Source of the DNA: Poronia punctata
Taxonomy: Eukaryota; Ascomycota; Sordariomycetes; Xylariales; Xylariaceae
NCBI GenBank assembly: GCA_022579005.1
Contig: MU401742.1
Coordinates: 1-41,079 of the forward strand
DNA: 41,079 nucleotides
Direction: 5' to 3'
Part shown: positions 1 through 11,620 of the stretch, one piece after another
How positions within the stretch are numbered: the stretch's first letter is position 1
How the letters are laid out: each line of letters starts with the position of its first letter
Notes under the pieces: model-generated
Databases searched by the model: none
Told to the model about the DNA's origin: nothing
Seen by the model: the letters and a program-made list of their open reading frames with translations, nothing else
Translations under genes and position numbers: made by a program

Positions 1-40
1 AGCTTTAATAATAATAATAAGCAATATAAGACTTTTAATT

Positions 41-262
41 ATTAAAACTAGCAAAATAGCTAAATTATATATATTAATTAATATATATATAAAAAGGTCT
101 AATTTCTTTTTTTTATAAAATTTGTATATACTAAATAAGTAAAAAAAAACCTTTTATAAAAAAACCTTTTCTTTTATAGTAGTCTTTACTATAGCTATAT
201 AACTTTTACTATATAGGCATTATATTAATTCCTGTTATCTTATAACTTATTAGATCTAATAT
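41..262 (+). repeat. Dispersed repeat, left copy
   Basis: This segment aligns over its full length with 37156-37378 in the same orientation, with roughly nine in ten positions identical by eye. Most differences are A/G or C/T transitions, as RIP would produce. After it, the left copy runs into the minisatellite at 264, while the right copy continues into unrelated AT-rich DNA. The shared part may therefore be one end of an element, such as an LTR or 5' region. Confidence 0.8.
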
Positions 263-263
263 T

Positions 264-640
264 TAGTTCCCCGGCTTCCGGCCTTAGTGCCTTTAATCCC
301 CTGGTCTTTAGTTTCCTAGCTCCTAGCCCTAGTGCCCCTAATTTCCCGGTCCCTAGTTTCCTAGCTCTTGGCCCTAGTGCCTTTAATCCCCTAGTCTCTA
401 GTTTCTTAGCTCTTAGCCTTAGTGCTTTTAATTCCCCGGTCCCTAGTGCTTTTAATTCTTTAGTTTTTAGTGCCCTTAATCCCTTAGTCTTTAGTGCCCT
501 TAATCTTTTAGTTTTTAGTGCTTTTAATTTTTTAGTTTTTAGTGCTTTAGCGCTTAGCTTTAGTACTTTTAACCTTTTAGCCTTTAGTAATCTTAACTTT
601 TTAGCTTTTAGCATTAGCAATTTTAACTTATTAGCTTTTA
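264..640. repeat. Minisatellite with 24-bp and 45-bp units
   Basis: Tandem units of 24 bp (for example tttagtgcccttaatctttt) alternate with 45-bp units that share the same core. The array is GC-richer at 264-440 (runs such as cccctagtccc) and fades to T-rich versions toward 640, with C replaced by T on the + strand. The reverse strand is open for 126 codons, giving an artificial Lys/Leu/Ala/Arg peptide with 8-residue repeats. That is a by-product of the repeat period being a multiple of three and is not called as a gene. Confidence 0.8.
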
Positions 641-3600
641 ACTTATACTAAGTAGCACTTATAATTACTTAATAAGCGTAAGCTAAGCGCGCACTTAACT
701 AATTAAAAAAAGGTATAAAAAATAACATTAACTAAAAATTTTTTAATTTTAATATTTAAAAGTAGTACTTAAAACGTAAAACTTAGTAAAAGCACTTTTT
801 ATATAAAAAAATTAAAAAAAAACGTTTTTTAAAAAATTTTAATAAAATATTAAATTTTTTTATTATTTTAAGTCTTATATATACTAAAACGTTTATAACT
901 ACTTTATAAGCTTTAATTGCTATTTTTAATATAAAGTATTAAAAAATAACTTAGTAAGTATTTATTTAATGCTTAATAAATAAAATATTAAAGTTTTAAT
1001 ATAATTATATATAAAACTAGTTAAAAAGCTATATTAAAAATAATGCTTTTATAGCTTATTTTAACAACGCTACTGTTTTTATACTAAATAGCATAATATT
1101 AACTAAAATTTATAAGTAATAATTATAAAACTAGTTTTATTAGTTTTATAATTATTTAAAAAGCTATATAAATAAAAAAGCTTTAAGTAAAAAAGCTAAA
1201 TATTATTATATTTATATATTTGTTTTTTTTTATATTTTTATATTGCTTTATTAATAATATATTTAATAAAGCTTTAAAAGCAATTAACTTTAAAGTTTTT
1301 ATATTACTTTTATACTAGTAACTAAAACTAAATACTTTTAAAAAAAGCTTAAAACTTATATATTATATATTACTAATTAATACTATTATATTTAACTTTA
1401 AAAATGTTTGCTAAATAAGTAAACTACTTTATATATTTAATTTAATTAACTTTATTATTACTACTTTTTATTTATATATAAATAAAATAAAATATTTTAT
1501 TATATTATTAAAGTACTTTGTTTATTATATTTTTATTTTTTATATTTATTTAAAGTAATTTATTTTTATATTATTTAAGCGTAGCAATTTTTAAAAAAAA
1601 ACTTTTAGTTATAAGTTTAATAATATAGCTAAAAAAGCTAAAATTAACGCTATATTAGCAATAAAAAATATTATACTAGCTTTTTTTTTTATTATAAATA
1701 CTAGCAATAATAATAATAATAATTAAATATTATAAAGTAGTAGTAGTAAAGTTTTAGTTTTAGCTTTAGCTTATAAGTATTAAGCGTTTTTTTTGCTTTT
1801 TTAGTGCTTTATTATATAAAAATAGCAAGTATAAGTATAAGAAGTTTAACGTTTTTTTTAATACTTTTAGCTTTGCTTTTTTACTTTTTTATATTATAAT
1901 TATATACTTTATTTTATTAAAAGTATATATTATCTTAGCATTATTTTTATTTAATTACTTATAATAACATTTTAATATTTTTAAAATTATAATAACTTAA
2001 GCATTTTAAGTAAAATATTTATACTTATAACTTTAAAAAGTAAGTACTTATAAGTAAGTAGTTAATTTAAGTAAGTAATTAACTTTTAATTTTTTATTTA
2101 GTTATATTAAGCAATATAAAAATACTTATTTATATATTATAAATAATATTAAATAAAGCAAAACTTGCGTTAAGAGCTTAAATAAGTTTTATAATATATA
2201 AAAAAGCAAAATTAAAGTAAAAAAAAAAAAAAAATATTTATATATTATAAAACTGCTTTTTAAAAAATATAAATACTTACTTATAACTAACTATAAAAAG
2301 CAGGTTTTAAAATATAGTACTAGCTAAAAGCTTTTATAAAATAAAGTTATAAGTTTAGCTTAAAATAAATTTATTTATATTTAACTTTAAAAGCTTATAA
2401 AATAAGTAAGCCTAATTATAATATAATATTTTATAATAATATAATAGCAACTTTTATAACTTACTTATTTTTATACTTTATAAACTACTTTTTACTTACT
2501 ACTTTTACAATGTTTAAGTAAAAAAAAAGTAACTATTTATAAGCATTTATATTATATATAATACTTATATTAAATAAGTAAATAAATATAAATTATGTAG
2601 TTTGCTTTTTAATATATTATAAGTACTTAATATATATATTTTTGCTTATAAAGTAAGTAGGTAATAAAAACGTTATTTAAGTAAATAAATAAATATATAT
2701 ATTTATATTAGCATAAAAAAGCTAAAACCTTTTTTTTTTACGTTTAAAGTTACTTTAAACTTTAGTTTAGCTAGCTTTTAGTTTAAGTTAAGTTTATAAA
2801 AATAAATTAATACTTTTTAGGTTTTATATATGCTTAAAAAAGGTTAATTTTTAAAAATAAAAATTAGTTTTAAAAAAAAGAAAAAGTATATATATTAGTA
2901 AGCTTTAAAAAAAAAAAAAAAAAGCTATGCTTACTTATTTAGTTAGCTTTTAATATAAAAAAAAAGCATACTTATATTAGTTAGTTTTTAATATAAAAAA
3001 AAAAAAGTATATATAATTTTGCTTTAAAGCGTATAATTTTACTATACTTATTAAAAAATATTTTTTTTTATATAAGATTAAAGTAAAAATCTTTAATATA
3101 AGTAAAGCTTTATACTTTAAAGCTTTAATACTTTTATTTTTAATATTATTAAAGTTTTATACTTTAAAATTTACTATTGCTTTTAAAAGGTTTTATATTT
3201 TTTTGCACTTATTTTTAGCATTGCTATTAGTATTGCAAGTAAAAATGCTATTTTAATTAGTATGCTATATTAGCTATTTAGCTACTATTACCTAGCTTAA
3301 AAAAAAGCAATTTAGCAAGCTTAAAAGCAAACTACTAAAAGCTATAGTACTAAAGCAATGTTTATAAAAAAAAATAATAATAATAATAATAGTAATAATA
3401 CTAGAAAAGAAAAGAAAAATAAAAGTAATAATATTTTAGCAAAGCTAAAATTTGCAATTATAAGTCTTATTATTATTAAAATATAATTATAAGTATTTAT
3501 TAAAGTTAATGCTAACTTATTAATTAGTATATAAAACTTTAGCCTTGTTAAACTTAATAAAACGTTATATTAAATTTAAAAAAAGTTTACTTTATTTTTT

Positions 3601-6600
3601 AAAGCTTTTAATTTAAATATAAACGCTAAAGCAGGTTTAGCTAGTTAAAATAAAAAACTTTTTGCTTTTAAAAAGCTATAATAATTAGCTAACTATTAAA
3701 ATATTAAAAAAAAATATTTAAAAATAAAATGTTTAAGTTTAATAAAAAGAAAATAAATATTAATATTTTAGCAATATTAAATATTAGTAGTACTAATATA
3801 ACATTAAATATATTTATTTTTTACTTTAAGCTTTTTATTAAAAAAGTAGCTAAAGTAAATAAAAGCGTAATAAGTTATGCTTATTAAAAAAAATAGTTTA
3901 TTAAAAATAAATTAATTAAAATGCTTTATTAATAAAATATAATATTGCTTTTTAATATTTATATAGCTTTTAACATTTAAGCTTAGTTAAACAATATTTT
4001 TAATACTTTATACTGCGCTTTTTGCTAGATCTTTTAAATAAATATTATAGTAAAAATATTAATTAGCAACTTTTTTTATAATATTACGTTCTTTTTTATA
4101 GCTATAAAAACTTTAAAAAAAGCTATTTATAAATAATTGCTTTTTCTTAAAATATAAACTGCCTTTATATTTTTTTGCTTAAAAAAATATTTTTATATAA
4201 ATAATAAACTAGTATAGCTTTTATTTAAAACTTATATTTTTTTAATTTTATTAACTATATTAAAACGCTTTTATTATTTAAGCTTAAAAAAACATATACT
4301 TTAATATTATAAAACTAGTTAATAAGCTTAAGGATTTTTAATAATTATAAGCCTAGGCATTTTTAATTTAAGCAATATTAAGTTAATTTATATATTATAA
4401 TAGCTAGCTTATATTACTATTTAATTTTATAGTATATAAATACTATTAAATAAATTATTAATTTTATAGCAATAACTTAGTAAATAAAACGCTTTTTAAG
4501 CATAAAGGTTAAGTTGTTAAAATATAAAAAAATTAATATTTTATAAATAACTAACTTAAGTATAAATAAAGTTAAAAGTAAAAAATAGTAGTTATTTAAA
4601 TTAAGCTTATTGCTTATTTTGCTAGCACTTTAATAGTGTTTAAAGCATTTTAAAATACTTTAAGTACTAAAAGATTTTTTAAAAAGTTTATTTTAAATAA
4701 TAAATAAGTATTAGTTAAAAACTTGTTTTATTTAGTTAAAAATAGCTAAATTTTTAAAATTATTAACTTAAGCTTAATTTTTATTAACTATTTATTTAGC
4801 AGCTTTGTTAGCTTAAAGCATAATTAATATAAAAACTAGTTTACTAACTATTATATTAAGTTTTTAATTTATTAAAAGTTAAATAGTGCTTTATAATAAT
4901 TTATTATTATAATTAAAAGTATTTTAATTTAAAGCAAGTTAAAGGTTTTTAAGTTTACTTAGTAATTATTAGTAAAATTCTTTTATAAAAAAAATGTTAA
5001 AATACTTATTATTTTTTTTATTTTTTTTGCTAATAGGTTTAAGCTTTATAAAATAATATATAAGTTTATTATAAGCATTTATTATTTAATTATAACTTTT
5101 AAACGCTTAAAATGCTTGCAATAAATAAATATTATATTAATTATACTTAGTTTTTATACTTTTAATAATAATAAAGTATAAATATAAATTAGTAGCAAGC
5201 TTTATAAGCTTAAAAATAGTTTTATTACTAGTATTAATAGTAAGCTAATATTTATATACAGTTATATTTTTATATTAGCAAAAAAAAAATTTTTATAATA
5301 AAATAACTTAAAGTTTTGTTGCTTTATTACTAAGCAAAGCTACTATATATATAAAGTAAGCTTAACTAATTATAGTAACTTAAACTATAACTTAATAAGT
5401 AGCAAGCACTTGCGCTATTATTATAAAGTTTTTTATTAAAAAGCTTTTTTTTTAATATTAAAAATTAAAAAACTTATAAAAAATATTATATTATAGTTTA
5501 GCCTTGCTATTAACTATTTTATATTATAATTAGTTTTTTTTACTTTTAATATTATTAAAACTTATTTTATAAACTTTGCTTATTTTAAATATAGTAAACT
5601 TATAAAAATATTATATTTACTAATTATAAACTAGGTTTTAATATTAATAACTTATAATAAGTATTTAAAAGTACTTTAAACGTTTTTTATATAACTTAGT
5701 TAAAACGTTTTTTAATTGCTTTATTATATATTATAATATATTTTAGCTAAATATAGTTATTAGTTAGCAATAGCTTTAATTTTATTTTGCTTATAATTTA
5801 AATTAAAGCTTAAATATATTAAAGCAAGCTTTTTAAAAGCTATTATATTTATTTTTGCTTTAAAGTTAAATTATTTATTTAGCTTAAATATAATTAGTAT
5901 TAGTTTTATTAATATTTTTATTAAGGTTTTAGTTAAAAATGTTTAAATAAATATTTTTTTAATACTTAACTAGCTTTTAGCTAATAAAAAAAAGTATAAA
6001 AGCTTTAAAGCTTAAGTTAAGCTAAGTTGCAGTTTTTTTTAAAAGCTTATTAACGCTATAGCTAATATTACTTTATTTTATTAAAGTTATTTAGTTAATA
6101 ATACTTTAACTTTAACTTTACTTATAATTACTAATAGTATTAAAGTTATTAAAAGTAGTTTTATAAGTATTAGTTATACTATTACTATTTAGTTTATTAA
6201 AAAAATAAAAAATCTTTAGCTAGCAATAAAACTAGTTAAGTTAATAAATATAAAAGCATTAAAATATAAGTTATAAATATTTAAATTTAATATATATATT
6301 AAGCTATACTATAGTAGCGTTATAAATAAATATAGCCTTGTTTTTATTTTAATAGTTTTTATATATAAGCTTAAATATAAGTAAGTATTGCTTTTTTATA
6401 TTTAATGTTGCTAATATATTTTAAGCTATAAAAAAAAATTATTTATATAACTAATTATAAGTTTTTTAAATAAAACTTTTTTATATAAAAAAACTTTGCT
6501 TAAATAATAAGATTTATACTATTTAATATATATAAAAAAGCATATTTTAAGCTAACTAAATAGGTTAAAACGTTATATTAAACTATTTTAATATTGTTTT

Positions 6601-8281
6601 TAGCAATACTTAAAAGTAAAAAAAAAGTTGCTAGCGTTATAAGTGCTAATAACTTTATTAAGTTAGCTTTTAAAAGTAATAACTTTAATATAATAAAGCT
6701 AATAATAAATAACTAATATTTTAATATGCGCATTTTTAGTTGCTTAAAGGCCTTATTTATTAATAAGTTTTAATTACTAATAAAAAAGTTTAATATAAAA
6801 AAAAGCTTTTGCTATTTTTTAGTTATTATATATATAATTGTTTATAGTTGCTTAATTATAATATTTAAAACTTAATAAGTTATTAAGTAGTAAAAAAAAA
6901 TAGCTTAAAATAATAAGTAAGTACTTAACCTTATAAAGTTATATGCTTTTTTTTTAATATACTATTTAGTTAACTTTTAATTATTTAAAAATTTTATTTA
7001 GCTATTTTTTAAAAAGACTTTTTTTTTATACTTACTTTTTATTGCTATTATTTATAGCAATCTTTTAAGCTTTAAAAGTTATATATTATAAAGCATTTTT
7101 TTATATATTATTACAAGGTTAACAAAAAAAGCGTATATTTTAGTTTAAATCTAGTTATATTTTTTTTTTTATAAATAAAGTATTTTTTTTATAAAAGTTT
7201 TATATAAGGTTTTAGTAAATAAAGAAAAGGCTAGATTAAACTTGCTTATATTTTAATTACTTATAAATATAAAAATAAAAAATTTATAAAGCATATTATT
7301 AAGCAGCAAAAGCAATATATTTTATAAAAACCTTTTAGCAACAATTTTACTATATATTATAGCTGCTTAAATTATATTTTTATTTATAAAGCAATATAAA
7401 ATACGTTTAAAACTAAATAATCTTTTTTATTAGTATATATACTAATTTATATAATATTTTATTATTTTTTAAATAAGTTTAAACAATTTTTATATTTTTA
7501 CTATTATTTTGCTTATTATAACTAATATAGTTAACGCTAAAGTTAATTTGCTTATAAGCTTTAAAATTTATAACTATAGCTAATTAATTATTTTAAGCCT
7601 TTTTTAAATTTATACTTAAGTTTACTATATAGTTTTATTTATAAAAAATAAAGCTAGTAATTAAAAATTTATTTAAAAAACGGATTTTATAAAAAATAAT
7701 AATTATAAAGTATTGTTTATAAACTAAAACTTAAGCTTTATATAACTAAAGGTAATAAAATTAAAAGATTTTTGTTTATATATTGTTAAAGTTAATAAGA
7801 AGATTACTTAATGCTATAAGATTAACTATAAAATTTAAACTATTACTTAACATAAACTTAAATATTAATATAAAATATAATATATAAAAGCTATAAACAA
7901 CTATATATTTTTAATATTTAAAAATAAATAAACATTTAAAATTTCTAATAATAATATTTAAATAATAATAGGAAATTTAAACATTAAATAAAAAAAAACA
8001 ACAAGGAATTTTTAACAATAAAACATTATAAACGTTAATAAAATTTTATTATTAAAAATTGCTTATTATTAAAAAACTTTTAGCGTTAAAAATTTTTAAC
8101 TATTAAAATTTTTTTAGTATTAGAAAATTTTTAACGTTAAAAAAACATTAACAATGCAAACATTATAACAATAAACAATAATTAACGCTAATAATTTTTT
8201 ATTAATTTAAATATTTACAACGTTTATTTACTTTAAACAATTAAATTTCCTAAGTAGTAGCTAAACAAAAAAGCTATTTTC

Positions 8282-8887
8282 TAACGTTTACGCTCCGCCA
8301 ACAGTTAATTTACAATAAATTCACTGTTTACTAAACCCGGTAGATCGCGGTACGGTAGCATATGGTTAACTTTCGACATGGGAGACACCTATGTAGATCG
8401 TTTTTGAGTCAGCTCTCTCCCTCGGGCTTAATCAACAATATTCCCACATATCCCTTGTTCTGGGAAGTTGGAACGGTGGTTTAACAACCGTTCGGCTGTA
8501 ATCCCTACGAGTACGAATCGAGTTATCACCCCCCTGGGGTGCAACCGAATGTACCAAAAAGCCCTGGCTTGACTAACACCCTTTTCCACATTGACGGTTA
8601 ATTTTTACCAATCCACAAGGCACGCTCATGACTTTGGCCCGGTTGCTCGACTTGACCATGTTCACCGATGGAGATATGCACACTGGCACACGGTTCTTGC
8701 CAACGTTGTGGGAACTAGGAATACTTGGTGACTAGCATCGGTACTGTCCTCCTGTTGAGGTGGAAACATGAAGGCTAGGTATTGTTCGTGTTTTTCTCCA
8801 AGTCGGTCCGTTGTTTTCTCTCTAGCAAGACCACAATTGGTTGTTCGCTTATAGGGATCAAGCCCGTGTCAATAACATAAATCACTT
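8282..8887. other. Boundary segment without a recognised gene
   Basis: Ordinary base composition starts here, right after the AT-rich block. I see no long reading frame, RNA gene or family motif. A short imperfect hairpin (aacggtggtt ... aacaaccgtt, near 8471-8492) is the only local structure. The segment ends at the tRNA gene. Confidence 0.6.
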
Positions 8888-8961
8888 GGTTTCATGGTGT
8901 AGTTGGTTATCACGTCAGTCTAACACACTGAAGGTCTCCGGTTCAAGTCCGGGTGAAATCA
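8888..8961 (+). tRNA. tRNA-Val(AAC)
   Basis: The 74 nt fold into a full cloverleaf. The acceptor stem is GGTTTCA/TGAAATC (one G-T pair) and the D arm is GTGTAGTTGGTTATCAC. The anticodon stem TCAGT/ACTGA closes loop CTAACAC, so the anticodon is AAC, which reads valine GTT (and GTC after A34-to-inosine editing). The T arm is TCCGG/CCGGG around TTCAAGT, with discriminator base A. Internal promoter boxes are visible: an A box (TGGTGTAGTTGG) and a B box (GGTTCAAGTCC). There is no intron. It lies about 600 bp inside the island, close to the edge of the left AT-rich block. Confidence 0.96.
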
Positions 8962-8980
8962 TTATCCTGCACCTCCTGGA

Positions 8981-8986
8981 TTTTTT
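8981..8986 (+). terminator. RNA polymerase III terminator of tRNA-Val
   Basis: A run of six T lies 20 nt after the tRNA 3' end, the expected form and distance for Pol III termination. Confidence 0.75.
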
Positions 8987-9434
8987 GAAATCTGGGCCTG
9001 TAGGGAAGCAGTTGAAATAGCTTCGAATTTCTTTTTCCATTTTGTTCGGCCACAAGTAGACCAATAGGACACAAAGTCTGGCAATAGTAGAGTTAACTTC
9101 AAAATAAATTAATCACAACTCACATTCTACCTTGACTTAAAACTATCACCTCTTTATTCCCCTCACCCCAACTTTGCCGAGATAACCTCACCAGATTCAG
9201 TCCTAATAATACTACGTCTAAGCAAATATGGCTTCTGGAAGAGGTCTAGCGCAAAGTCTTGCGAAGATCCCTCCAGGAAGAGCAAAATGTAGAGCTGGAG
9301 AGCTGAAGACAACACCCGTCCACTCAGCTCCCTCTCACCATCTCCCTAGCTGTCGTCTCCTCATCGACCCCGCAACGCAACTCGGGTTCAATACCATTCA
9401 AGGAGCTTAAAGTACCTTAGCAAACGATACAGAA

Positions 9435-11620
9435 ATGGAATCCCCATCTCTCTGTGCCGTGTGCTCAGGCTCCCTCCTTAATCACTCGGGGATCCTACAA
9501 GCAGGGGACTCGAAAGAGGGAGAACAAATGTGGCTATTCCAAGGCCATGCAGATCTCACCAGTCTCCAGACATCACGCGACGCAGAATGTCCGATATGTG
9601 TTTTATTCTGCCGACTTTTAAACGAGGAGCAGGAGGCTTTTTTATCCTCGCCGGAGATGACTGTGGAGAATGAGATATTGACTTTCATGATGGTTTGGAA
9701 AGATGAGTCGCTTGATGCGATAGGTGTGTCGATTGAGGAATGCTGGTTTCTGGCGGTTTCGTTTTGGGAATTGCCTGATACGTGGCCTGGTTCGGGACCG
9801 CAGGTTCGGTTTGTGCTTGAGCCTATTGAAGGTATGTTAAGTTTTGTGTTTCAAGTTGCTTTTGCAGAATATGGATAGGGAGTAATTACGCGTGATAACA
9901 TTCAATGCCGGGTATAGACGCAGTACCTGAACCCATCACATCAGACTCAACCGCATCGAAAGAAACATGGGAACAAGCAACGAAATGGATAAACACATGT
10001 CTCACGACTCACACACACAATCAGATATCTCCAAAGTGGTATCCTACCCGTCTGCTCTCCGTCGACACGGACCTCATTCAACTAATCGACACCTCAACAT
10101 CCATAATCCCAGGAAGTGGAAGCGAATACGTAACCCTAAGCCATTCCTGGGGAACAGCAAACGTCCTCAAACTAACAAAAACAACATCCACTCGACTCCG
10201 CAACGGAATCCCCCTCTCTTCCCTACCCCTCACATTCCAACACGCTATCCAAGTAACCCGCAGACTGGGCCACAAGTATATCTGGATAGACTCCCTATGC
10301 ATATACCAAGACGAACACGACAAATCCGACTGGTTGCGCGAAGCCCTCCTAATGGACAAAGTATACCAGCACTGCGCGATCAACATTGCCGGGACAGGAG
10401 GAAAAGACAGCACGAGCGGACTCTTCTCCCCCACTCGGCGAAACCCAAATCTGGAACTCCGCACCGCGAGAGTCAAATGGTTAGAGAAGGAATACCTCCT
10501 CACAGACTGGGGATTGCTCGAAAGAGAACTCCGTTCCGCCCCGCTGAATATGCGGGGCTGGGTCTTGCAGGAACGACTTCTCGCCCCGAGGATCTTGCAT
10601 TTCGGGAGATGGCAGTTATTTTTCGAATGCGATCAAGGGGGTGTCCTATGCGAGAGATTCGTCGAGAAACTACCGAGGTCTTTGCAGAGGGTGAATACGA
10701 AATATTTCTCCTCTCTGCAGACGGGCGGAGGGGATGTGTATAAACTGTGGGGAGGGATTGTAAGATCATATTCAAGGACTAAACTTACATATCCCAGCGA
10801 TAAACTCGTCGCCATTGCCGGTATAGCGAAAGTCATGCGCGCGCGACTAGGGGATGAAGATGAATATGTAGTGGGGATGTGGAGGAGCCGTTTGGCCAGT
10901 CATTTATTGTGGCAGGTTTCTTCATCTTCATCTTCGCCTTCTTCCTCTGCCTCGCGCAAGCCGAGTTGGTCATGGCTCTCAGTTGATGGGGAAGTTGATT
11001 TCCCGCGCACGAGAAAGGATGAAGAGATGATGATTGAAGTTATGGATGTCCAGGTACAATATGCCACAAAGGAGATCACGGGACCCGTCACAGGAGGACA
11101 GATAGTGTTGAGAGGAAGACTGAGACCATTACAGCTTCGCAAAGCGGTCGTGAGACTCGGTCTAGAAGATCTAGACGAGGAGACGAGAATAAAAGTTCAA
11201 GAACATGGTGTATCTCTGGATGATTACGTCAGGGAAATTCCCCGGGTTTGGACTATGAACGTCGGGGGACAAGATTTGGAAATGCCGACAGGGGAGGTGG
11301 AAGATCGGATTGGACCGATTGTTCGGTTTGATTTCTCCGTTACTTCTTCTTCGTTTTTCGACCAGATGAATAAACGGGGAGAGTTATTCGTCATGTCTGC
11401 TGGTGGTCCGTATGAGGATTTTCAGTTTCATACGCTTCTTATTCTCAAGTGTGTTGATAAGGACAAAGGGAGGTTTGTTAGGATTGGCTTGGCGGCTTTG
11501 GATACGGTGGAAAAGGCGGAGATTTTTGCGGAGTTGAAGAGGTTGGATGAGGGCGAAGATGGTATGCCTTGTGTGGAGTATGATGAGGGGAGACATTTGC
11601 ATACTATTGTTCTTGAATAG
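9435..11620 (+). CDS. HET-domain (heterokaryon incompatibility) protein
   Basis: Two exons are proposed: 9435-9831 and about 9924-11620. A short intron begins with GTATGT at 9832 and ends at AG 9917 or 9923; both keep frame, and the second gives 697 residues. The N-terminus has the CAVCSG...CPIC cysteine pairs common before fungal HET domains. The HET domain follows: YVTLSHSWG near residue 201, YIWIDSLCIYQD near 251, an INIAGTGGKDSTSGLF stretch, and RGWVLQERLLAPRILHF near 343. HET proteins trigger cell death after fusion of genetically different hyphae, or act more broadly as immune effectors; the partner here is unknown. The start was chosen because the cysteine motif begins directly at this ATG. 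A 60-codon upstream ORF (9228-9410) ends 25 nt before it. No frame damage is seen. HET genes often sit near repeat-rich DNA, as here. Confidence 0.9.

Larger units (their letters stand above)
1..8280. repeat. RIP-like AT-rich block (left flank)
   Basis: This stretch is almost entirely A and T, rich in TpA, with stops in all frames and no credible gene. The change to mixed-composition DNA at about 8280 is abrupt. This is the pattern expected where fungal repeat-induced point mutation (C:G to T:A) has destroyed transposable elements. Positions 41-262 recur, diverged, at 37156-37378, which shows that at least part of the block is dispersed repeat. Positions 7860-8270 hold many short inverted and direct subrepeats built on AACGTTAAAA/TTTTTAACG, including a perfect 16-bp palindrome at 8085-8100. 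The original element type can no longer be read by eye. Confidence 0.85.

Noticed and set aside
240..620. 126-codon minus-strand reading frame rich in Lys, Leu and Ala
   Set aside because: It is the translation of a minisatellite whose units are multiples of three; no flanking gene structure or family motif.
9228..9410. 60-codon ORF just upstream of the HET gene
   Set aside because: No motif. It could be an upstream ORF in the leader, but the HET start at 9435 is complete without it.
9967..10743. 258-codon frame overlapping the HET gene, and antisense frames inside it
   Set aside because: Shadow frames; the overlapping frame carries the HET signature motifs.
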